Shown: positions 1 through 6,371 of the stretch, in pieces | How positions within the stretch are numbered: the first letter of the stretch is position 1 | Layout of the letters: each line of letters begins with the position of its first letter | NCBI GenBank assembly: GCA_040755415.1 | Contig: JBFMAZ010000115.1 | Span: forward strand, 1-47,352 | Source of the DNA: QYQD01 sp040755415 | GTDB taxonomy: Bacteria; Desulfobacterota; QYQD01 | Direction of reading: 5' to 3' | DNA length: 47,352 nt | Notes under the pieces: generated by a model | The model's database searches: none | What the model was told of the DNA's origin: nothing | What the model saw: the letters and a program-made list of their open reading frames with translations, nothing else | Program-made: the position numbers and the translations under genes

Positions 1-313
1 CAAGTAGTTACGAAGGCAGCACGCACACTAATTCCCAAATGTCAAGCAAAAAACGACATGAATGCAAATTTTCTCCGAATTTTTTGGTCTACCAACATAT
101 GCAAAAACCTAACCGGACGACGCTGATGTAGACTCTACTTTTTTCGTCTGAGCTGAATATGAGTAGTATCGTATAGAAATTTGCTAAAAAACGCAACAGG
201 ATAAAATTGTAATTAAACATTAGGCAGATAAGGCCGATACCATAAAAGATGGCATGGCTTGTTAAGGACCCTATTTTTGCCAAAAATCTTCTTTTTGCTT
301 CAAATACATACAT

Positions 314-330
314 TATATAGAGTCTATATA
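314..330. promoter_or_regulatory. Perfect 8-bp inverted repeat upstream of the integrase gene
   Basis: TATATAGA and TCTATATA are perfect inverted repeats separated by a single G, about 30 bases before the GTG start of the integrase fragment. The position would suit an operator or part of an AT-rich promoter, but no regulator can be named. It does not match the gammaproteobacterial LexA box I know. The rest of bases 1-360 shows no gene I can defend; in integrons this side of intI would carry attI. Confidence 0.35.
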
Positions 331-360
331 AAAATGATAATTTATTATTCGGGGCTGTAA

Positions 361-801
361 GTGGAACATTTTAGGACTTATCTATTGTCAAAACGGATCG
401 TTCCTGAAAAAAAGCTGGCCTATTATGTCTCCTGGATCACCCGATTTTACGCCTTTTGTGATAAAAATCCTGGAGACGATGTGTCATCTGAAGAAATTGC
501 CAGTTTTCTTAAGCACTTAACGAAAAGCCGTGAAGATTGGCAGGTCGATCAGGCAAATGAAGCGATCCAGCTTTATCTCTATTACAACCAGCGCAAATGC
601 CAAAATAAAGCAGCCCTTGGTACCGATAACCAGTGGAAGGCGGTAGCGCAGGATATGGTCCGAATGCTCCGCTTAAAACACAGGTCTTTGAGCACTGAAA
701 AAACCTATATGGGCTGGTTGCGGTCTTTTTACCGGTTCTTGAACGGTCAGTCTCCTTATGCGCTTGACAGTTCACATGTTAAAGATTTTGTATCAGTTTA
801 G
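361..801 (+). pseudogene. intI: Integron-type integrase, N-terminal fragment (disrupted by MITE)
   Basis: This is the 5' part of a tyrosine recombinase gene. Codons from GTG 361 to 789 give the N-terminal helical region and core-binding (SAM-like) domain, ending in HVKDF. The frame then enters the MITE at 790 and stops at 801, so the last three residues are element-derived. The catalytic domain continues at 990 in another frame. Removing bases 790-989 (the element plus one 8-bp target duplication) joins HVKDF to LSYLAVERN in frame and restores one open frame of 407 codons. In cells the fragment is probably non-functional. There is no strong ribosome binding site before the GTG. Confidence 0.85.
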
Positions 802-981
802 CTGTTTGAAAAAGTATTTTAAAATCCCTCCCAACCTCCCTTTTCCAAAGGGAGGAGAAACATTTCCCCCTTTGAAAAAGGGGATCCCCTACATTCCCCC
901 TTTGAAAAAGGGGGATTAAGGGGGATTTTCGAGGCGCCGTTTTCTGGACGACTAGCTCTTTTCAAACAGCTAAAGTGTTAC
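790..981. mobile_element. MITE copy 1, inserted in the integrase gene
   Basis: A 192-bp element with 23-bp imperfect terminal inverted repeats. The left end reads GTATCAGTTTAGCTG and the right end, reversed, GTAACACTTTAGCTG; 21 of 23 positions match. It is flanked by the direct repeat AAGATTTT (782-789 and 982-989), an 8-bp target-site duplication. It holds no gene; the interior is C-rich palindromic units of the CCCCCTTTGAAAAAGGGGG type. The second copy at 3160-3352 differs by only one inserted C. Ends of the GTAA type with 8-bp duplications are features of the IS66 family, so an IS66-type transposase may mobilise it; that is inference, and none is present here. Confidence 0.9.
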
Positions 982-1784
982 AAGATTTTTTATCTTATCT
1001 TGCGGTTGAGCGGAATGTATCTTCTTCTACTCAGAACCAGGCCTTCAACGCCATCCTCTTTCTATTCCGTCACGTGCTTGATAACGATATTGACGATATT
1101 AGTGGAGCCGTCAGAGCGTCCCAAAAACGCCGACTTCCGGTTGTGTTGACAAAACAGGAGGTTTTTCGTCTGTTTGACCATCTCAACGGAACGAATCTTC
1201 TGATGGCCCAGCTTCTATACGGTTGTGGCCTTCGTCTTCTGGAATGCCTCAGACTAAGAGTTAAAGATATTGATTTTGAACGGGGTTGTTTAACAATTAG
1301 ATCAGGTAAGGGCGACAAGGATCGTGAGACCGTCCTGCCTGAGAGTCTCAAAAACGACCTTCGGCAACATCTGGATAAGGTTAGAGATCTCTTTGAAAGA
1401 GACCGCCGGGATAAGGTTGCAGGCGTCCAATTGCCGGGTGCTTTGGAGCGAAAATATCCAAATGCCGGCAAAGAATGGGGTTGGCAATGGGTATTTCCAT
1501 CTGGAACGCTATCTGTTGATCCGCGGACAAGACAGATTAGACGGCATCATATTCATCCCAGTTGTCTGCAAAAAGAAACCAAACGCGCGGCACTGGCTGC
1601 AGAATTCACCAAGAAAGTAACCGTTCATACCTTGCGGCACAGCTTTGCCACCCACCTGCTGGAAAAGGGATACGATATAAGAACCATACAGGAACTTCTC
1701 GGTCACACCAATGTCCAGACCACGATGATCTATACACATGTGGCTACAAAGAACAAACTGGGAGTGAAAAGCCCACTGGATTGA
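975..1784 (+). pseudogene. intI: Integron-type integrase, C-terminal catalytic fragment
   Basis: This is the 3' part of the gene broken at 790. From residue 6 of this frame onward it carries the end of the core-binding domain and a full tyrosine recombinase catalytic domain: the GCGLRLLE arginine, KGDKDR lysine, HTLRHSFATHLLEKG box, LLGHTNVQTT histidine and IYTHV tyrosine. The stretch LPGALERKYPNAGKEWGW followed by VFPS is the extra segment that separates IntI from XerC/D-like recombinases. The first codons (GTG 975) lie in the right end of the MITE, so any translation would start on transposon sequence. The fragment lacks the N-terminal DNA-binding half and is unlikely to recombine DNA alone. 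Confidence 0.85.
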
Positions 1785-1987
1785 TTAGTTAACATAAGGT
1801 GGCTATTCAAACTGAGGCCTGTATTAGCACTCCCTATTTGCAGTTGCTTTCCCCGATGATATTGGCTACATTTATGCCCTCATAAGATTTCACACAGAGT
1901 GAATAACCTCATAATCTTTACCTTTACATTTTTAGGGCAGTGAAGTATTGAACAATTCGTAAATTTTCAGCACTGAGCACGTATTGT

Positions 1988-2080
1988 CCGTTGTTCGTAG
2001 TCTGTTGTCCGTCGAAGATTCGCCTTTGGTCCGCCACTGGCGAACAACTGACTAATGACCACTGACTATTGACTACTGAA
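1988..2080. repeat. Degenerate palindromic tract, GTCATTAGTC type
   Basis: Word-like repeats TCCGTTGTTCGTAGTCTG on the left and CGAACAACTGACTAATGACC on the right form an imperfect inverted repeat. It fills most of the last third of the 322-base gap between the integrase remnant and the nucleoside phosphorylase. The same ACTAATGACCA words recur at 21900, 32560 and 42420. Nothing else recognisable is in this gap. Confidence 0.55.
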
Positions 2081-2106
2081 TTGCATTGCGGAGGAATATT
2101 GCTGCC

Positions 2107-2940
2107 GTGAGCGTATCCGAATACCGGAAGAAAATTGACGAGGCGGCGCGCTTTTTAGCCGATGGTCTGGATTTAAGGCCCACGGTCGGCATTATTCTCG
2201 GAACCGGCTTGGGCGGTCTGGCGGACCGGATTGAGAAGCACAAGATCATCCCATACCGTGACATCCCGCATTTCCCCGAATCCACCGTGGAGAGCCATGC
2301 CGGGCAGTTGATCGCCGGGCATCTGGGCGGCAAGGCGGTCCTGGCCTTTCAGGGGCGTTTCCATTTCTATGAGGGCTACTCTCTGGAGGAGGTTACCTTT
2401 CCGGTACGGGTCCTGGCCACCCTGGGCGTCAGGACGTTGATCTTGTCAAACGCCGCCGGAGGGCTAAATCCGCTCTTTAAGCCCGGAGATCTCATGATTA
2501 TCCGTGACCACATCAATCTCATGGGGGCAAATCCCTTGCGCGGCCCGAATACAGACGAATGGGGGCCGCGTTTCCCGGATATGTCCGTACCTTATGACCG
2601 GGCGCTCTGTGATAAGGCGGAGGAAGTGGCCCTGACATCCGGCCTCCCCGTGCAAAAGGGCGTCTATGTGGCGGTTTCCGGCCCCAGCCTGGAGACCCCG
2701 GCCGAGACGCGTTTTTTACGAATGATCGGCGCGGATGCGGTCGGCATGTCCACGGTGCCGGAGGTTATAACAGCCAACCATGCCGGACTCAAGGTCTTTG
2801 CCGTCTCGGTCATTGCCAATGTGAATCTTCCTGAGTGTATGCAGCCTATACATTTAGAAGATGTGATTGCCGTTGCCGGCAAGGCGGAGCCGAACCTTGT
2901 CCTTCTGGTCTCGAGACTGCTCAAGGCTATGAAAAATTAA
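2107..2940 (+). CDS. punA: Purine nucleoside phosphorylase (trimeric class)
   Basis: Cleaves purine (deoxy)nucleosides with phosphate to free base and (deoxy)ribose 1-phosphate in the cytosol. Family motifs in order are GIILGTGLGGL near residue 28, ESHAGQLIAGHLGG, FQGRFHFYEGYS, LSNAAGGLNP, the GPSLETPAE box and GMSTVPEVI. The length of 277 residues is normal. The frame is open from TTG 2086, but GTG 2107 is preferred because it follows GGAGG (2090-2094) and starts the protein where relatives do; the 12-base spacing is long. The MTA/SAH deaminase gene lies about 470 bases downstream on the same strand, so a role in recycling inosine-type products of that enzyme is plausible. The MSTVPEV segment favours PNP over a dedicated MTA phosphorylase. 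Confidence 0.88.
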   Translation: MSVSEYRKKIDEAARFLADGLDLRPTVGIILGTGLGGLADRIEKHKIIPYRDIPHFPESTVESHAGQLIAGHLGGKAVLAFQGRFHFYEGYSLEEVTFPVRVLATLGVRTLILSNAAGGLNPLFKPGDLMIIRDHINLMGANPLRGPNTDEWGPRFPDMSVPYDRALCDKAEEVALTSGLPVQKGVYVAVSGPSLETPAETRFLRMIGADAVGMSTVPEVITANHAGLKVFAVSVIANVNLPECMQPIHLEDVIAVAGKAEPNLVLLVSRLLKAMKN

Positions 2941-3040
2941 CCGCAGAGATCGCAGAGAAATGAAAAAAAGTGAATAAGTGGAAAACCTTTGACAATACCA
3001 ATCATTGCTGTCCAAATTGCTGATTCATGTGCTGTGGCCT

Positions 3041-3155
3041 TCAAATCCCCCTTGGTCCCCCTTTTCCAAAGGGGGAATTAAAGGCTTCTCTTTCAAAAGG
3101 GGGAAATACCGTTAATCCCCCTCTTTGGAAAAGAGGGGTCAGGGGAGATTTTAAA
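3041..3155. repeat. C-rich palindromic repeat block next to MITE copy 2
   Basis: Several CCCCCTTT(N)AAAGGGGG units lie back to back and end where the MITE begins. The same type of unit is found inside both MITE copies and at 13016, 14745 and 42300. No reading frame or RNA gene is recognisable. With the MITE it accounts for most of the 469-base gap between punA and mtaD; bases 2941-2960 also hold a short CGCAGAGATCGCAGAG word. Confidence 0.6.
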
Positions 3156-3159
3156 AATC

Positions 3160-3352
3160 GTATCAGTTTAGCTGTTTGAAAAAGTATTTTAAAATCCCTC
3201 CCAACCTCCCTTTTCCAAAGGGAGGAGAAACATTTCCCCCTTTGAAAAAGGGGATCCCCCTACATTCCCCCTTTGAAAAAGGGGGATTAAGGGGGATTTT
3301 CGAGGCGCCGTTTTCTGGACGACTAGCTCTTTTCAAACAGCTAAAGTGTTAC
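3160..3352. mobile_element. MITE copy 2, intergenic
   Basis: This 193-bp copy is identical to the element at 790-981 apart from one extra C in a CCCC run. It has the same 23-bp imperfect terminal repeats and no coding capacity. It is flanked by the direct repeat TAAAAATC (3152-3159 and 3353-3360), an 8-bp target duplication different from that of copy 1, so the two are independent insertions. It lies about 60 bases upstream of mtaD and may separate that gene from its original promoter or from punA. Confidence 0.9.
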
Positions 3353-3409
3353 TAAAAATCTTATTTTGGACAGATGTGAACCCCAATAATACATGAAGGG
3401 AATACTCAT

Positions 3410-4750
3410 ATGGGTGACGGTAACAAAGTAGCGGCTGATCTGGTTATTAGCGGGGGTACGGTGCTTACCCTTAACCCCGACGGGGAAATTATCGAAGATG
3501 GAGCCGTGGCTATAAAGGATGACAGCATTATTGCCGTCGGTCCGGGGCTGGTAATCGCCGGTTCAGTAAAGGCAGGGCGTGTACTGGAGGCCCGGGGCGG
3601 GGTGATTATGCCCGGCCTCATCAACTGCCATACCCACGCGGCCATGACCTGCTTCCGGGGCTTGGCCGATGACCTGCCCCTTATGACCTGGCTTAACGAT
3701 TATATCTTTCCGGCCGAGCGCAGGATGAATGCGGATGTGGTCTATTGGGCGACCCTTCTGGCCTGTGTGGAGATGATACGCTCCGGAACCACCACCTTTT
3801 GTGATATGTACCTCTTTACAGATCGGGTGGCTGAGGCCGCGGCCAAGGCCGGCCTCAGGGCCTGGATTGGTGAGGGATTGTTTGATTTCCCTTCGCCTAG
3901 CTATGGCGAACTGGAAAACGGCTTCAAATATACGGAAGAACTGATTCTCAAGTGGAAGGGACACCCTCTTGTCTCTATCACCGTCGATCCCCATGCTACC
4001 TATACCTGTTCGCCGGACCTCCTTCAGCGGGCCAAGGACCTGGCCGTATTATACGATGTGCCTATCGTTATCCATCTGGCCGAGACCAGGAGCGAAGTGG
4101 AGGCTATGCGGGGCCAATACGGACATTCACCGGTCATTCATCTAAAGGAATTGGGGCTTCTGGATGAGCATCTGGTGGCCAATCATTGTGTAGTGCTGGA
4201 TAAGGCGGATATAGAGGCATTAGCTGAGAACAGGGTAAAGGTCGTCCATTGCCCGGAGAGCAACATGAAACTGGCCTCGGGGGTGGCGCCGGTCCCGCAG
4301 CTCCTGGAAGCGGGCATAACCGTAGGCGTCGGCACGGACGGGTGCGCCAGTAACAATAACCTGGACCTTTTTCAGGAGATAGACATCATGGCCAAACTGC
4401 ACAAGGTCTATTGCCTGGACCCCACGGTTATAGACGCCAGGACGGCCGTGCACATGGCTACTACCAATGGAGCAAAGGTGCTCAGGTCCGGCGGAAGGAT
4501 AGGAAGTCTCGAGGTCGGCAAGAAGGCGGACATCATTGTCATAGATATGAATAAGCCGCATCTGACACCGGTTTATAACCTGTACTCGCACCTGGTCTAT
4601 GCCGTAAACGGCGCGGATGTGATTTCTTCGGTGATAAACGGCCGGGTCATCATGGAAAACGGGATTATCAAGACTGTAAACGAAGAAGAGGTCTTATCCA
4701 GGGTTCGGGAGATCGGTCAGAATATCAGGTCATGTTTTATTCCCGCCTGA
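3410..4750 (+). CDS. mtaD: 5-methylthioadenosine / S-adenosylhomocysteine deaminase
   Basis: Amidohydrolase-superfamily deaminase of 446 residues, the usual length for the MtaD/SsnA group. It should convert MTA or SAH to the inosyl form and ammonia in the cytosol. The metal site is visible: HTH at residues 74-76 in MPGLINCHTHAAM, the histidine of IHLAETRSEVEA, the histidine of ANHCVVLD and the aspartate of VGVGTDGCASNNN. The C-terminal GSLEVGKKADIIVID closes the beta-sandwich domain. The ATG follows GAAGGGA at good spacing. With punA upstream it would form a purine/methylthio salvage pair. Other deaminases such as guanine or chlorohydrolase-like members share this fold, so the exact substrate is a family-level inference. 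Confidence 0.82.
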   Translation: MGDGNKVAADLVISGGTVLTLNPDGEIIEDGAVAIKDDSIIAVGPGLVIAGSVKAGRVLEARGGVIMPGLINCHTHAAMTCFRGLADDLPLMTWLNDYIFPAERRMNADVVYWATLLACVEMIRSGTTTFCDMYLFTDRVAEAAAKAGLRAWIGEGLFDFPSPSYGELENGFKYTEELILKWKGHPLVSITVDPHATYTCSPDLLQRAKDLAVLYDVPIVIHLAETRSEVEAMRGQYGHSPVIHLKELGLLDEHLVANHCVVLDKADIEALAENRVKVVHCPESNMKLASGVAPVPQLLEAGITVGVGTDGCASNNNLDLFQEIDIMAKLHKVYCLDPTVIDARTAVHMATTNGAKVLRSGGRIGSLEVGKKADIIVIDMNKPHLTPVYNLYSHLVYAVNGADVISSVINGRVIMENGIIKTVNEEEVLSRVREIGQNIRSCFIPA

Positions 4751-4790
4751 CCACTCCTCCCGGCGATCAGTAATTGGCCTTCAAGCGTTC

Positions 4791-4978
4791 GTAACAATTT
4801 AGCGTTTTGAAAATGCATGCTAAAAAGTGCAAAGAAACATACCAAATCTGGAAATCAGGAAGGAGAGGGCTTGAAAGAATTCAGGAAGACTCTTGAATCA
4901 GGAACTCATGAACTCAGGAAAAAATGCTGTTCCATTCCTGATTTTTTGATTTCCAGATTCATTCATATAAATTGTTAC
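4791..4978. repeat. Possible divergent MITE with GGAAATCAGGAA palindrome
   Basis: The left end, GTAACAATTTAGCG then TTTTGAAAA, matches 20 of 23 positions of the terminal repeat of the 192-bp MITE. The right end, TAAATTGTTAC, is the inverse of its first 11 bases. The length of 188 bp is also close. The interior differs: a long hairpin of AATCTGGAAATCAGGAA facing TTCCTGATTTTTTGATTTCC. No target duplication is seen, so this is an old or hybrid copy at best. The rest of the 4751-5135 gap holds only a short AGCTGATAGCTGACAG tract near 5095. Confidence 0.45.
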
Positions 4979-5135
4979 CGGGAAAGTATTTTTGAGAAAT
5001 TGATTTTCAGCAGTTCGGCTTATGGTTGTTCTGTTCTTTCATGAGTTCGTGAGTTCCAGATTAATAGCCTTAATTCCGTATTCTGATTTCTGAAAGCTGA
5101 ACGCTGATAGCTGACAGCCTTTTTAGATTGGAAAC

Positions 5136-5339
5136 ATGATCGACTGCCATAAGTGCAAGCACTACTATGTGACCTGGGATAAAAACTTCCCGCACGGGTG
5201 TCGTGCCATGAATTTCAAAAGCTGGGAATTCCCATCAGCAGTAGTGCAAACAAGCTCAGGAATGTCCTGTCTCCTGTTCGGGCCTAAGGACAATGTCCCG
5301 CACCCCAGGCGTCGAAAGGATGGCAGCTATCAAGGATAA
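5136..5339 (+). CDS. Small conserved-looking cysteine-rich protein, function unknown
   Basis: This 67-residue protein starts MIDCHKCKHYYVTWD and has four or five cysteines (CHKC near the start, HGC in the middle, MSC later). The spacing suggests a small metal-binding fold. Single-domain proteins with this MIDCxKCxHFYVTWD opening are, from memory, found as uncharacterised proteins in Deltaproteobacteria; no function is known to me. It stands alone, between a palindromic repeat and a gene on the other strand. No strong ribosome binding site precedes the ATG. Confidence 0.6.
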   Translation: MIDCHKCKHYYVTWDKNFPHGCRAMNFKSWEFPSAVVQTSSGMSCLLFGPKDNVPHPRRRKDGSYQG

Positions 5340-5445
5340 CGGATACTTAGCTTCGATTTAACCGTCTTTTGAGAGTCTCGTAATCAAGATCGGCAATAAA
5401 GCGGTTTTTCAGAGGCTAATCCTGCTTTGCACATTTCCCCTGTGT

Positions 5446-5760
5446 CTATCTCAGTCCCCTCTCCAGTTGGTTTAGCACGGCTACGCCGACCTCCAGCGGT
5501 TCCTGGTTTAGTCCGCTTAGTAGATCGTGGTCATCCGGGAAAAAGCTCATAACCTCTTTTGGGTTCCATTGGTATAACATGGCATCCAACTTGTCCAGTA
5601 AGGCTGGGTTGTCGGTCTTCACGGCAGGGTTCTTTAATATCCACTTTGCCAGTTGGAGGCAATACAAGTGGTCTTGGCTCGGCACAACCTTCATGCTCAG
5701 CAGGGCTTTTTTCGCGGCTCGGTTGAGGAGTTTATTATTCTCTAAGATGTATTCTGGCAT
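5446..5760 (-). CDS. Hypothetical protein, 104 residues
   Basis: I do not recognise this protein. It is predicted mainly helical and soluble, with no signal peptide, membrane segment or cysteine cluster. The sequence opens MPEYILENNKLLNRAAKK and includes FFPDDHDLLSGLNQEPLEV. It is likely real because AAGGGG lies 8 bases before the ATG on the minus strand and no better frame overlaps it. It faces the small gene at 5136 and has no operon partner. Confidence 0.5.
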   Translation of the reverse strand: MPEYILENNKLLNRAAKKALLSMKVVPSQDHLYCLQLAKWILKNPAVKTDNPALLDKLDAMLYQWNPKEVMSFFPDDHDLLSGLNQEPLEVGVAVLNQLERGLR

Positions 5761-5909
5761 TTCGTAAACCCCTTAATAATAATTCTAGAGCTGCATTATT
5801 TGCCTTGTCAATATTTCTTTTCTCCGAATAATTTTATTATAATCCCGAGAAGGAAGAAACGAACTGTTGCCGACGGTGTGGAAGTAAGCCGCTTTAGGCA
5901 GTGAATCCC

Positions 5910-5990
5910 CTGGACTTCTTACACAGTTGAGTCCTGGGTTGGAAGGGCAAAACTGAGAGATGAGAGTGTATGCCTAACAAGTCCAGCGGG
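5910..5990. other. attC-like inverted half-sites, uncertain
   Basis: On the plus strand GCCTAACAAGTCCAGCGGG (5972-5990) has the form of the 5' half of an integron attC site: RYYYAAC core followed by an arm. The facing sequence CTGGACTTCTTACAC (from 5910) is complementary to its arm but carries an imperfect core (CTTACAC rather than GTTRRRY), and the halves are arranged inside-out. It could be attC debris, a structured RNA or chance. I see no gene in the 5761-6035 stretch around it. Confidence 0.25.
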
Positions 5991-6035
5991 CTGTGACCCG
6001 CAGCCAAAGAGACCTCGTGCCCCAGCCGCTGCGCT

Positions 6036-6068
6036 CAAAAGAAAAGGCCGTCAGGTAATGACGGCCTT
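6036..6068 (-). terminator. Rho-independent terminator of tRNA-Pro
   Basis: A 10-bp perfect stem (AAGGCCGTCA with TGACGGCCTT, loop of 5) lies just downstream of the tRNA on the minus strand. A T-rich run, TTTTCTTTTG as read on the minus strand, follows it. Strength and placement fit termination of the tRNA transcript. Confidence 0.85.
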
Positions 6069-6083
6069 AGTTATTCATATTAC

Positions 6084-6160
6084 TGGTCGGGACGAGAGGA
6101 TTTGAACCTCCGGCCCCCTGAACCCCATTCAGGTGCGCTACCAGGCTGCGCTACGTCCCG
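6084..6160 (-). tRNA. tRNA-Pro (anticodon GGG)
   Basis: The 77-base minus-strand gene folds into a full cloverleaf. The acceptor arm CGGGACG pairs with CGTCCCG, followed by A and an encoded CCA. The D arm contains AGCGCAGCCTGGTAGCGC. The anticodon stem CCTGA/TCAGG closes the loop ATGGGGT, giving anticodon GGG for proline codon CCC. The T arm is CGGAGGTTCAAATCCTCTC. A terminator follows and a promoter precedes it, so it is a single-gene unit. Confidence 0.95.
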
Positions 6161-6180
6161 ACCGTTTTTCGGTGACCATT

Positions 6181-6208
6181 ATTTAACACCCGGAATAGAA
6201 GGTGTCAA
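6181..6208 (-). promoter_or_regulatory. Promoter of tRNA-Pro
   Basis: On the minus strand a perfect -35 box TTGACA (6203-6208) is followed by a 16-base spacer and the -10-like box TTAAAT (6181-6186). Both sit at a suitable distance upstream of the tRNA 5' end at 6160. This is a sigma70-type arrangement; the -10 matches 4 of 6. Confidence 0.55.
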
Positions 6209-6371
6209 GCTTTTAAGCGGTCATAGCTGTAGTTGCCTATGCTCAACTTGCCGGATTATGGTAATATATCTTATTCCACAGATTACGCAGATTACACAGA
6301 AGGGATGCATTATACCCCGTAGTTTGCTGCGGGTTAGCCCATTGTGTATTAGAGAAACAGGTATTTGAAAC

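Noticed and set aside
89..313. A 74-codon hydrophobic frame on the minus strand, in the position of a first integron cassette
   Set aside because: No ribosome binding site, AT-rich, no recognisable domain and no convincing attC or attI core pair in bases 1-360.
3041..3330. C-rich repeated units considered as a CRISPR array
   Set aside because: Units are palindromic and irregular in length with no unique spacers, and most belong to the MITE interior; no cas genes are near.
4817..5044. A 75-codon frame on the plus strand
   Set aside because: It lies entirely in a palindromic repeat and its product is low complexity; the frame is a by-product of the repeat.
6102..6368. An 88-codon frame on the plus strand
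   Set aside because: It runs antisense through tRNA-Pro and has no family features.
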